DNA from: an uncultured Clostridia bacterium
GTDB lineage: Bacteria > Bacillota > Clostridia > Christensenellales > Borkfalkiaceae
Assembly (NCBI GenBank): GCA_947589285.1
Contig: CANPZV010000011.1
Location: 1-36,232 of the forward strand
Reading direction: 5' to 3'
Length of the DNA: 36,232 nt
Part shown: positions 16,901 through 24,840 of the stretch, piece after piece
Layout: each line of letters opens with the position of its first letter
How positions within the stretch are numbered: position 1 is the stretch's first letter
Translations under genes and position numbers: made by a program
The notes under the pieces: generated by a model
Seen by the model: the letters and a program-made list of their open reading frames with translations, nothing else
Told to the model about the DNA's origin: nothing
Database searches by the model: none

Positions 16901-19900
16901 TTGACGAAAACGGCGAAAACGTCTCTGAAAACTACGATATCGCGCCCTCCGCGGGCTATGTGACGATCCGATTCCGCACCTTCTATGTGACGACGGACAG
17001 CCGAACGTGGGTCTACGACGGCAATGAGCATTGGGAGGAGAACTGCATCATCGCGCCGACCGATGAGACGACGGGCATCCTTGACGGGCACGTCTGCAAC
17101 ATCGAGGTGACGGACCTCCCCACCGTCCTTACGGTTTCGACCGTTGATAATAAACTTGAATTTACTTGGTCTGTCATGGCGGGCGGGGAGAACGTCACAG
17201 CCAATTATACGGTGTCTATCCTCGGCTATGGTACCCTCACGGTCGAAAAGCGGCCGATCACCATACGGACGAAGGACGGGACATGGGAGTACGACGGCGA
17301 AGAACACTTTGAGACGGAATGTACCTTCACCCCCGAAAGCGACGGCGTGGGGCTTCTTGAAAGCCTTGGCCACAGGGTCGTGGCGAAGGAGGGCTATTCT
17401 ACGTTTTTGAATGTCTCTTCAAGCGGCCAAAACTTCGTGGACTACTCTATCATGGCGGACGAGACAGACGTCACCGCAAACTACGAGATCACCCGCGAAT
17501 ACGGCATCGTGACGATCGCTCCCCGCCCCGTGACGGTCGTCACACGGACGGAGGAATTCACCTACGACGGCACGGAACACACCTATGGTGTGGAAACGTT
17601 CGTGAGCGGGGAAGAGCGGCTTGTCTTGGATCACAAATTTGTGATCAGCGGCGGGGAATACAGGTTCACCGCCGCGAACGAGGGCGGGCACACCAATCGC
17701 CCGACCGTCTACGTCACCGAGGACGGCAGGTCCGAGAGCGAAAATTATGCCGTCAAGGTGATCCCGGGCACGATCACCATTCGGAAGCGGCCGATCACGA
17801 TCACGACGCAAAGTTACAATGCGGTCTATGACGGGAAAAAACACGACCTGAGCGAACCCGCGGACTACACCAAAGAAGGCAAGGACGAGGGGCTTTTGAG
17901 CAGCCTCACCCATGAACTTGTGCCGCAGGTTCCGCGTATCGATTGCGATGTTATCGACAACGATGAAAACGAGACCAAATATGATATCTACGTCGGCGGA
18001 GCAAACGTCACCGATAGCTATGCCATAAGTTACACGAACGGTTTCGTGACGATCACTAAGCGGCCGATCCAAATTGAGGCAACGACGGAGACATTTACCT
18101 ACAACGGACAGGTCTTTGACTATTCGACGTATGACAAGTTGGCATTCTGCGAAGAGACCAACGGCAAAGACAGCGGCCTGCTTTCTGGCGACAGGATCGT
18201 GTTCACCAATGCGGAAAAACTCAAATTCATCGACGCGAACGTGGACGGCTATAAAAATAGACCCGAAATTGTCATTTACAGCGGGGAGAAGCCCGTCACG
18301 AAAAACTATGAGATCGAACTCACAGAGGGCCAGATCACCATTCTGAAGCGGCAGATCAACATCACAACAAAGTCGGAGCAGTTCACCTACGACGGGAAGC
18401 CGCACGTCTATGACGGATCTACGTTCACAAACGGGGCAGGCGAGCTTGTTGAAGGGCACGCCTATAAGATCACGAGCAAAGAGGCCACCTACATCTTCGA
18501 GAAGGCGAAAGAGACGCCTTACGACAACGCCCCCGATTTCAAGATCGTTGACGAAAGCGGCAAGGAAGTGACCGCAAACTACGATTTCGACGGCCGCGTG
18601 CATTACGGCGCGGTGACGATCGACTTCCGCAAGATCGAGGTCGAAATGGTGACGGAGCAGTTCACCTATGACGGGAAGCCGCACGTCTACGGGACAGATA
18701 CCTTTGATATCACGGACGGCACCCTCGCCGACAATCAGGAGTTCTCGATCACGAGCGGAGAGGAGAAATACATCTTCGAGAATGCGAAAGAGACGCCTTA
18801 CGACAACGCCCCCGATTTCAAGATCGTTGACGAAAACGGCGAGGAAGTGACCGCAAACTATGAGGTCAAACGCACAAACGGTCAGATCACCATTCAGAAG
18901 CGGCATATCACGATCGATACGGCGGGGGACAGCTGGGTCTATGACGGCACCGACCATGCCAAAGCTCTTTCCCTCAAACCGACCATCGGGGGCGAAGGAC
19001 TTGGAACGAACGACAAGTGCGAACCGATAGGGGATACGATCGGGCAGTTCCGCGACGTCAAAGACAGCGGCGAAAACAAGGTCGGATATCGCATTTGGAA
19101 CGCCAAAGGCGTGGACGTCACTGAAAACTATGCGGTCGTTGACGGGGAAGGGCACTACGGCACCGTGACCATTTCACAGCGGCCGATCAAGATCACGGCA
19201 AAGACGGAGACCGTCGTCTATCAGGGCGAGGCCTACGACTATTCGACGTCTGACAAGTTGGAGGTCTGCGAAAAGAGCAACGGCAGAGACCGCGGTTTGC
19301 TTTCGGGCGACAGCATTGTGTTCACCAATGCGGAGGCTCTCAAATTCACGAATGTGAAGGAGGGAGGGCACCAAAACAGGCCCATAGTCACCATCCACAG
19401 CGCGGAGGGCGACGTGACCGAAAACTACGATATCGACTTCACGGAGGGCCTGATCACCATTTTGAAGCGGCCGCTCACGGTCATCACGCCGTCCGATGAA
19501 TGGGTCTACGACGGGCGGAAGCACTCTAACTCCGAGTTCACGTTCGCCGAACCCGTCTACGACAGAGTGACGGGCAGCGGCCTTGTGGAGGGGCATAAAG
19601 CGAGCTATGACGTCACATACGAGAAAGAGATCCTCAACGTCATCGACGGGCCGACGGACAACGTTCTTACGGTGCAGATCACATCGATCATGGCGGGCGG
19701 CGAGGACGTGACCGCCAACTACGACACGGAACATCTGAACTATACCAACGGGACCTTGGCGATCATATCCCGCCCGCTCTATGTGACGACGGCGACGCAC
19801 GACTGGATCTATGACGGGGAAGCGCATTCCGACAGCGGTTTCTCCATTGCGGAGCCTCAAGAGGGGAAATTAGACGCCTCGGGCCTCGTCTCCGGTCAGG

Positions 19901-22236
19901 CCTATAAGGCGGATACGTCTAATCTCCCCACGATCACCAACGTCTGCAAGTTGCCCTCCTCTGAAAAGAACATAGTGACAAATGCGTTTACGCCGGAATT
20001 TACCTTCTACACGAGTGAAAGCCGTGAGACAGTAGTCGATGCGTTGAATTACGATATCCATGTTATCCCCGGGATACTGACGGTCTCGCGACGCCCCATC
20101 AATATCACGACAAAGACGATGACATGGGTCTACGACGGCACGGAACACGACTATTACAGCCAACCCGAGGACTACGAAAAGGATGAAGGGACAGAGGAGC
20201 GCGGACTGCTTGCACAGCACGAGATCCGTCAGATGATCCAGCCCCCTCAAAGCCAGCACATCAACGTATGGGACGCCCAAGAGAATGAAGCGACATTCAG
20301 GATCGGGATCAAAGGGTCGGCCGATACGATCACGTCCAACTATGCGATCACATATATACGCGGCACGATCACGATCACGCCCCGCCCTATGCGCATTCGG
20401 ACGCTATCGATCAGCTATGTCTATAACGGGTCGGAACGGTCTTACCGCGGATATGAGAAGGTGCAAGCAACGCCTGAGGACGACGCGGAAAAGGGCTACG
20501 GACTTCTCGAGGGACAGAACATCCTCATATGGACGGTGACGACCGTGAAGGAGGTCTGCGAGCCGACAAAGAACGTTCTCACATTCAAGGTCGTGACCGA
20601 CGGTAATGTGGACGTCACGGCAAACTACGTCGATCTCACCGAGGAAGGCGGGTACGTCACCTATGGGACGATACAGATCACGCCTCGGCCCATAAAGATC
20701 GTGGCAAAGACGGAGACCGTCACCTATCAGGGCAAGGCCTTCGACTATTCGACGTATGACAAGTTGGGGGTCTGGGAAACGACCAACGGCAAAGACCGCG
20801 GCCTGCTTTCGAGCGACAGCATTGTATTCACCAATGCGGAGGCACTCCGTTTCACCGACGCCTCTGATACCCCCTATGAGAACATTCCAGAGATCGCCAT
20901 TTATGAGTACGGTAGGGACGTCACGGGGAACTATCAGATCGACTTCACGGGCGGCGAGATCACCATTCGGAAGCGGCACATCGCTCCTAAGACAAAGGCC
21001 GATGAATTCGTCTATGACGGCACGCAACATTCCTACGGGAATCGGACGATCGAATGCGGCGTCAACGAACAAGGAGAGAGCCAGCTCGCCGAAGGGCATT
21101 GGTTCTCGATCACGAGCGAGAAAAGTACCTACACCTTCATCGACGCAAACGAAGAGGGGTATACGAACGCTCCGACGTTTGTCATTCTCGACGCGTGGGG
21201 CACGGACGTCTCCGCGAACTACGACATTGCGCCGACCGACTGCGGCAAGATCGTCATTCACAAGAGACCCGTGACGATCGTCTCCGGATCCTATACATGG
21301 GTGTACGACGGGGAAGCGCATGAATATGCCTCCGCCTATGCCCTTGACGGCGATTGGGACAGCGGATTGCTCATAAATCACGAGATCAGGGTCACCGTCG
21401 CGGCAAGCTCCCGCATCACGGATATTACCGATACCATGTCCGAGGAGGACGGGTATTACGACGGGATCGGCTACGTCGATAACATCATCGCGGTCTATCA
21501 GATCCTCGTGTGGGGCGACGACGTGACGAAGAACTATGACGTCACCGTTCAGAACGACGGGAAGCTCCGCATCAAATCGCCGATCGTCATCTTCCTCTAC
21601 TCGTCCGTCAAGACGTTCGACAACACGCCGCTCTCCGACGAGGACTTCGACTTCGAAGTCTTGCAGAAGCCCGCCGACGTCAACGCCGAGGACATCACCA
21701 TCGATACGTCTGAGATCCATGTGGTCAAGCCGAGCGATTCCTTGACCTTTGCATCCGCCAAGGGCCTCGTCAACTTCTGCTATAAGGACGTTCTCCTCTC
21801 CAAGCTGAGCGGGGCCGACCAAGAGAACAGAGTTGACTTCGATCCGTCGATGGAGGATGATGAACTGCTCTACGAGATCGAAAAACGCCATATCGTCGTC
21901 ACCAGCGCGTCCTATGACGCCGCGCGGCACGGCCGCGACGAATTCGTATATCACAAGCTCATCATCTCCGACGATTGGCTGTTCGAGGAGAAGGGAGGGA
22001 CGCTCAGGCACAATGCCGACGAATGTATCTTCACGGGCGTTCTGAGGGCGGACCAGAGAGAGGCCGAGAACACCTTCAAGAGGGGTTCCTTTCTGATCTA
22101 TGACGAAAACGGCAACGAGATCACTTACGACGCGTTTGAGATCGAATTCAGGTTCGGGACCCTGCGCTGGATCGAAGGCGGGACGAATGCGGCCGCGCTG
22201 GACCTTCCCGCGCTCCCCGTGCGGAAGGAGATGTGA
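13918..22236 (+). CDS. Giant N-terminally anchored MBG/YDG-repeat surface protein
   Basis: 2772 residues. A basic N-terminus (residues 1-24) is followed by one uncleaved membrane helix (about 25-47) with no AxA site, so the rest should lie outside the membrane. About 27 tandem beta-rich domains of 80-100 residues follow. Each opens with a strand such as ITITTKSxxFTYDGKPH and closes with NYEIxxxxGxITIxKRPI. This is the signature of MBG/YDG (beta-grasp) domains found in large bacterial surface adhesins. Variants include a YNG/YQG...AYDYST subfamily (for example near 15350, 15640, 18100, 19220 and 20720) and a VYDG...HDLS subfamily. The final three domains are more diverged. No sorting signal is present. 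GGAG at about 13906-13909 serves the ATG at 13918, 27 bases after the acidic repeat gene. It is the last gene of the operon. Likely an extracellular fibre or adhesin. Confidence 0.92.
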   Translation: MLYRSYVEKLERWKRAFDRFWRLRFVLLSGFLFILAGIGAILGIQGIVHDVRVPESVVYGEAFVPTAEAIFGEAQFEYRPLGEETWTREVPILAGEYECRAFGRSVVGTDRPADAIPFTIEPAVAHIRTTATSLVYGESLPFTTSDLKYGDKLVVDGFLSEEVEGEKLNVQADPAKIKIVNAAGEDVTFCYTFDPQESLIDDLRRPVSLSTASETFVYDGTAHECHGLTAEGLVEGHTVEATFTSITDFGSCLNALTSVHIFDGDGNDVTDHYRIDDSQKGTLTVEKRPITVRTKSETFTYDGKTHSYDTAEVGEGTLAGGQTLVRDDSLPVLNVGTYSNVPTIRIMAGETDVTANYDITPEYGTVVVEKKVLKLSTDPTVLTYDGQPHSFDKINVDALDGLAEGQIISVVPVEVTDVRYDGEEVVSYPYAPEFKILTEDGETVISKDNYDIDVSGFGTITVLRRPIDVVAKTETVTYNGAAYDYSTFKALDSYETPKDGADRGLLSGDSIVFTNAEELIFTAANLDGYDNIPEIEIYSGETRVTENYEIELTEGKITILRRPIEIVAKTEAVTYKGAAYDYSTYEQLKSYETPQDDADRGLLSGDSIVFTNAADLIFTAANLGGYDNTPEIEIYSGETPVTANYEIELTGGKITILRRPITITTQSYDAVYDGQTHDLSSVPADYTDEGEGVGLLSSLFHRLEATENHPYYGVISEKNKTEYEIYVGETDVTDNYNIEYINGDVTIAPRPVTVVTRTEQFTYDGTEHVYGVDTFESGTDDLVHGHSFVISGGEYKFTAANGYDNKPLFEIVDENGEEVTANYEVKRTNGQITILRRKINITTKSAEFTYDGKPHRYDEPTIENGEGELIKGHAYKITSGEEKYVFEAANDGEANAPEFEIIDENGVNVTSNYDFDSSLNYGTVTIHKQPISVTMASDDFTYDGQPHVYGTDTFQITDGKLADGQKFFITSEKGKYTFENASGDPWKNIPDFKIVDENGENVSENYDIAPSAGYVTIRFRTFYVTTDSRTWVYDGNEHWEENCIIAPTDETTGILDGHVCNIEVTDLPTVLTVSTVDNKLEFTWSVMAGGENVTANYTVSILGYGTLTVEKRPITIRTKDGTWEYDGEEHFETECTFTPESDGVGLLESLGHRVVAKEGYSTFLNVSSSGQNFVDYSIMADETDVTANYEITREYGIVTIAPRPVTVVTRTEEFTYDGTEHTYGVETFVSGEERLVLDHKFVISGGEYRFTAANEGGHTNRPTVYVTEDGRSESENYAVKVIPGTITIRKRPITITTQSYNAVYDGKKHDLSEPADYTKEGKDEGLLSSLTHELVPQVPRIDCDVIDNDENETKYDIYVGGANVTDSYAISYTNGFVTITKRPIQIEATTETFTYNGQVFDYSTYDKLAFCEETNGKDSGLLSGDRIVFTNAEKLKFIDANVDGYKNRPEIVIYSGEKPVTKNYEIELTEGQITILKRQINITTKSEQFTYDGKPHVYDGSTFTNGAGELVEGHAYKITSKEATYIFEKAKETPYDNAPDFKIVDESGKEVTANYDFDGRVHYGAVTIDFRKIEVEMVTEQFTYDGKPHVYGTDTFDITDGTLADNQEFSITSGEEKYIFENAKETPYDNAPDFKIVDENGEEVTANYEVKRTNGQITIQKRHITIDTAGDSWVYDGTDHAKALSLKPTIGGEGLGTNDKCEPIGDTIGQFRDVKDSGENKVGYRIWNAKGVDVTENYAVVDGEGHYGTVTISQRPIKITAKTETVVYQGEAYDYSTSDKLEVCEKSNGRDRGLLSGDSIVFTNAEALKFTNVKEGGHQNRPIVTIHSAEGDVTENYDIDFTEGLITILKRPLTVITPSDEWVYDGRKHSNSEFTFAEPVYDRVTGSGLVEGHKASYDVTYEKEILNVIDGPTDNVLTVQITSIMAGGEDVTANYDTEHLNYTNGTLAIISRPLYVTTATHDWIYDGEAHSDSGFSIAEPQEGKLDASGLVSGQAYKADTSNLPTITNVCKLPSSEKNIVTNAFTPEFTFYTSESRETVVDALNYDIHVIPGILTVSRRPINITTKTMTWVYDGTEHDYYSQPEDYEKDEGTEERGLLAQHEIRQMIQPPQSQHINVWDAQENEATFRIGIKGSADTITSNYAITYIRGTITITPRPMRIRTLSISYVYNGSERSYRGYEKVQATPEDDAEKGYGLLEGQNILIWTVTTVKEVCEPTKNVLTFKVVTDGNVDVTANYVDLTEEGGYVTYGTIQITPRPIKIVAKTETVTYQGKAFDYSTYDKLGVWETTNGKDRGLLSSDSIVFTNAEALRFTDASDTPYENIPEIAIYEYGRDVTGNYQIDFTGGEITIRKRHIAPKTKADEFVYDGTQHSYGNRTIECGVNEQGESQLAEGHWFSITSEKSTYTFIDANEEGYTNAPTFVILDAWGTDVSANYDIAPTDCGKIVIHKRPVTIVSGSYTWVYDGEAHEYASAYALDGDWDSGLLINHEIRVTVAASSRITDITDTMSEEDGYYDGIGYVDNIIAVYQILVWGDDVTKNYDVTVQNDGKLRIKSPIVIFLYSSVKTFDNTPLSDEDFDFEVLQKPADVNAEDITIDTSEIHVVKPSDSLTFASAKGLVNFCYKDVLLSKLSGADQENRVDFDPSMEDDELLYEIEKRHIVVTSASYDAARHGRDEFVYHKLIISDDWLFEEKGGTLRHNADECIFTGVLRADQREAENTFKRGSFLIYDENGNEITYDAFEIEFRFGTLRWIEGGTNAAALDLPALPVRKEM
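15306..15887 (+). repeat. 291-bp tandem duplication of one MBG domain
   Basis: Bases 15306-15596 and 15597-15887 encode two consecutive 97-residue domains (VAKTE.VTY.GAAYDYST ... ITILRRPI) that are nearly identical in protein and largely identical in DNA. This is a recent duplication. More distant members of the same subtype occur near 18060, 19190 and 20700. Confidence 0.9.
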
Positions 22237-22280
22237 GGCGCGGAAAAACCGCCCTCGGAATGGGCAAAACAGGTCAAAAT

Positions 22281-22312
22281 CGCTTGCATCTTGCAAGCGG
22301 GTATGGTATAAT
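22281..22312 (+). promoter_or_regulatory. rpsB-tsf promoter with a palindrome over its -35 box
   Basis: TTGCAT (22284-22289) and TATAAT (22307-22312) are separated by 17 bases. The -35 box is buried in a perfect 8-bp inverted repeat (CGCTTGCA, TCT, TGCAAGCG; 22281-22299). With no T tract behind it this is unlikely to be a terminator for the giant gene. It may be an operator. I see no other terminator between 22236 and here. Confidence 0.75.
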
Positions 22313-22320
22313 TACTTAGT

Positions 22321-22429
22321 CTGCGAAAGCAGAGAATCCACACCCGTAGGACGCCGCTCACCGTGCTGTGTAAATCTTTCATGCACAGTAGGAGCGGAAC
22401 TGTCGCCTTGCGGGGAGGAAAAACGGAGG
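22321..22429 (+). promoter_or_regulatory. Structured 5' leader of rpsB
   Basis: About 110 untranslated bases lie between the likely transcription start and the GGAGG at 22425-22429. They can fold as CTGC-GAAA-GCAG (22321-22332, a GNRA tetraloop hairpin) and a two-tier stem-loop: CCGCTC (22354-22359) with GAGCGG (22392-22397), enclosing CTGTG (22366-22370) with CACAG (22384-22388). Leaders that bind the S2 protein to regulate rpsB-tsf are known in several bacteria. Whether this one does so is an inference from position and structure only. Confidence 0.5.
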
Positions 22430-22433
22430 AATT

Positions 22434-23204
22434 ATGGCAGTTATCACCATGAAACAGCTTCTCGAAGCGGGCGTCCATTTCGGGCACCAGACGAGAAAGT
22501 GGAATCCCAAGATGAGCAAGTACATCTTTGCCGCCCGTCACGATATCCACATCATCGACCTCGAGAAGACGGCGGCCCTCATCGAAACGGCGTACAGCTT
22601 CGTCGTCGAATCGGTGAAATCGGGCAAGAGCGTGCTGTTTGTCGGCACCAAGAAGCAGGCGCAGGACGCCATCAAGGAAGAGGCGGAGCGTTGCGGCGAG
22701 TACTATGTCAACTCCCGCTGGCTCGGCGGCACCCTGACGAACTTCAAGACCATCCGCTCCCGCATCGACTATCTCGAAAAGCTCGAGAGAATGGAGGAGA
22801 GCGGCGAGTTCGACCTTCTTCCCAAGAAGGAAGTCCTCGGCCTCAAAAAGGAGATGGCCAAGCTCAGCGAGAACCTCGGCGGCATCAAGGAGATGAGGAA
22901 GCTCCCCGGGGTGATGTTCGTCGTCGATCCCCATAACGAGGATATCGCCGTCGCCGAAGCCCGCAAGCTCCATATCCCGATCGTCGCGATCACCGACACC
23001 AACTGCGATCCCGACCTCATCGACTACGTTATTCCCGGCAACGACGACGCGATCAGGGCCATCAAGCTCATCTCGTCCGTCATCGCGAGCGCGGTCATCG
23101 AGGCAAAAGAGGGCGTCGCCTATGAGACCTCGGACGAAGAGGCCGCAGAGGCACCCGCAGATGCGGCGGAGGTCCCCGCAGAGGCTCCCGCCGACGCCGA
23201 ATAA
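22434..23204 (+). CDS. rpsB: 30S ribosomal protein S2
   Basis: 256 residues, a normal length for S2 with a short A/E/P-rich C-terminal extension. The N-terminus [20 protein letters not shown] and the internal [14 protein letters not shown] and [13 protein letters not shown] stretches are diagnostic. S2 joins late in small-subunit assembly at the 16S rRNA neck and works with S1. Strong ribosome binding site GGAGG at 22425-22429. It is followed after 19 bases by tsf, the usual bacterial arrangement. Confidence 0.98.
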   Translation: MAVITMKQLLEAGVHFGHQTRKWNPKMSKYIFAARHDIHIIDLEKTAALIETAYSFVVESVKSGKSVLFVGTKKQAQDAIKEEAERCGEYYVNSRWLGGTLTNFKTIRSRIDYLEKLERMEESGEFDLLPKKEVLGLKKEMAKLSENLGGIKEMRKLPGVMFVVDPHNEDIAVAEARKLHIPIVAITDTNCDPDLIDYVIPGNDDAIRAIKLISSVIASAVIEAKEGVAYETSDEEAAEAPADAAEVPAEAPADAE

Positions 23205-23223
23205 TTTTTAAGGAGAAAAGACA

Positions 23224-24135
23224 ATGGCAGCAATTTCCGCAAAGGACGTTATGAAGCTCCGCGAACAGACGGGCGCGGGCATGATGGATTGCAAGAACGC
23301 GCTTGTCGAGGCCGAGGGCGATTTCGACAGGGCGGCGGACATTCTCCGCGAACGCGGCATCGCAAAGGCCGCTAAGCGCGCAGGCAAGATCGCGGCGGAG
23401 GGCGTCGTCTATGCCCTCGTCGAGGGGAAGGCGGGCGTCTTGGTCGAGGTCAACTGCGAGTCCGACTTCGTCGCCAACGGCGACAAGTTCCATGAGATCG
23501 CCGACGTCGTTGCAAAGGAGACCTTAAAGCACAAGCCCGCGGACGTGGACGCGCTCCTTGCCTGCACCATGGGCGAGGGGACGGTGGCAAGTTACGTCCA
23601 GCAGCAGACGGGCGTCATCGGGGAAAAGGTCTCCGTGCGCCGCTTCACCGTGTTTGAGACGGAGGGCTTCGTCGAGACGTATATCCACATGGGCGGCACG
23701 ATGGGCGTCATGCTCGACTTCGACGCCGCGGAGACGGATGCGGCGAAGGAACTTGCGCACAACCTCGCGCTCCACACCGCCTTCACCAAGCCCGCATATC
23801 TTACGAGGGACGAGGTCCCCGCGGAGGTCTTGGAGCGGGAGAAGGCGATCATGTTGCAGGAAGTCCTCAACGAGGGGAAGCCCGCGGCGATCGCAGAGAA
23901 GATCGTGCTTGGCAAGATCAACAAGTTCTATGAGGAGAATTGCCTCATGGAGCAGAAGTTCGTCAAGGACGACAAGATCACGGTGAAACAGCTCATCGCG
24001 CAGGCCGCCAAGGAGGCGGGTTGCCCCATCGCCGTGAAACGGTTTGTGTTCTACGTCATGGGCGAGGGCCTCGAAAAGAAGGCCGAGGACCTCTCCGAGG
24101 AAGTCGCAAAGCAAGTCGAGGCGATGAAGAAATAA
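23224..24135 (+). CDS. tsf: Translation elongation factor Ts
   Basis: 303 residues, full length for EF-Ts, the nucleotide exchange factor that releases GDP from EF-Tu. The N-terminal UBA-like segment (KLREQTGAGMMDCKNAL) and the core ILRERGIAKAAKRAGKIAAEG are diagnostic, and VEVNCESDFVA is also present. AAGGAG lies 8 bases before the ATG. Co-transcribed with rpsB and ended by a strong terminator at 24146-24185. Confidence 0.98.
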   Translation: MAAISAKDVMKLREQTGAGMMDCKNALVEAEGDFDRAADILRERGIAKAAKRAGKIAAEGVVYALVEGKAGVLVEVNCESDFVANGDKFHEIADVVAKETLKHKPADVDALLACTMGEGTVASYVQQQTGVIGEKVSVRRFTVFETEGFVETYIHMGGTMGVMLDFDAAETDAAKELAHNLALHTAFTKPAYLTRDEVPAEVLEREKAIMLQEVLNEGKPAAIAEKIVLGKINKFYEENCLMEQKFVKDDKITVKQLIAQAAKEAGCPIAVKRFVFYVMGEGLEKKAEDLSEEVAKQVEAMKK

Positions 24136-24145
24136 TGAATGGATA

Positions 24146-24185
24146 AAATCCCGCTCTCCGAATTTTCGGAGAGCGGGATTTTTTG
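24146..24185 (+). terminator. Intrinsic terminator after tsf
   Basis: An almost perfect 17-bp stem (AAATCCCGCTCTCCGAA, loop TT, then its complement) is followed by a T-rich run. It starts 11 bases after the tsf stop. Confidence 0.95.
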
Positions 24186-24840
24186 TTTTTTTGGGGGGGA
24201 AGCCGTCTTGCGGCACCTTTCTCCCGCTCATTCTGAGGGAGCGGAGCGACCGAAGAATCCCCTCATCAATAACGAACCCCCACCCTTACCCCGCCCCCTT
24301 ATACATGAGGGGGGAAAGGTAGGGAAGGGGGGTGTCTCGCGGCCTTTCTCCCGCTCATTCTGAGGGAGCGAAGCGACCGAAGAATCCCCTCATCAATAAC
24401 GAACCCCCACCCCTACCCCGCCCCCTTAAAAAGGGGGCAGGCGGGGGACGCAAATCTGTCGCTTCCGCCCTTAAAAAGGGGGCAGGCGGGGGGACGCAAA
24501 TCTGTCGCCTCCCCCTTATACATGAGGGTGGAGCGGCACATTCTTGCTCAACAGCCCTGTGGGCTGTGAGCGTGCCGCGACAGGAGCGGTGGCCTCGCCG
24601 ACCGCCCGCATTCTTATTGCTCTAAGGGCGGCACGAGCGGCACCGCCGCGAAGTACGGAGGTTACGGCGGTCCCTGCCGCCGTAACGGGTAGGGAAGGGG
24701 GTGTCTCGCGGCACCTTTTCCCCGCTCATTCTGAGAGAGCGGAGCGACCGAAGGATCCCATGTACGAAGTCCGTGGGTCCATGAGATGTTTCGGCTTCGC
24801 CTCAACATGAGCGCGGGGCGACGAGAGGAAAGCGCGTCAA
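24186..24840. repeat. Intergenic repeat mosaic between tsf and the ABC-F gene
   Basis: No gene seen. A block beginning TTTCTCCCGCTCATTCTGAG at 24218 is repeated from 24345 (127-base period, about 84 bases with two differences). Each carries the CATTCTGAGGGAGCG...CGAAGAATC hairpin module. A 45-base tandem (TTAAAAAGGGGGCAGGCGGG at 24426 and 24471) follows. The composite three-hairpin element occupies 24533-24686. Near 24726-24815 lie another copy of the hairpin module and a reverse copy of the ACGGACTTCGTTTGAG-type module. Confidence 0.85.
24533..24686 (+). repeat. Composite three-hairpin element, copy A
   Basis: Hairpin 1: lower stem GCGGCAC (24533-24539) with GTGCCGC (24572-24578), a 6-base bulge ATTCTT (24540-24545), then upper stem GCTCA, bulged A, CAGCCC, loop TGT, GGGCTG, TGAGC. 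Hairpin 2: CCGCCC (24602-24607) with GGGCGG (24626-24631) around a loop containing ATTCTTATTGCTC. Hairpin 3: GTTACGGCGG, loop TCCCTG, CCGCCGTAAC (24661-24686). Other copies are at 29628-29780 (minus), 31778-31880 (minus, short) and 31920-32080 (plus). Confidence 0.85.

Noticed and set aside
24533..24686. Integron attC site
   Set aside because: The GTTAC...GTAAC ends look suggestive, but another copy has CTTTGCGG...CCGCAAAG ends, no integrase gene is present, and the copies are not arranged between cassette genes in one orientation.
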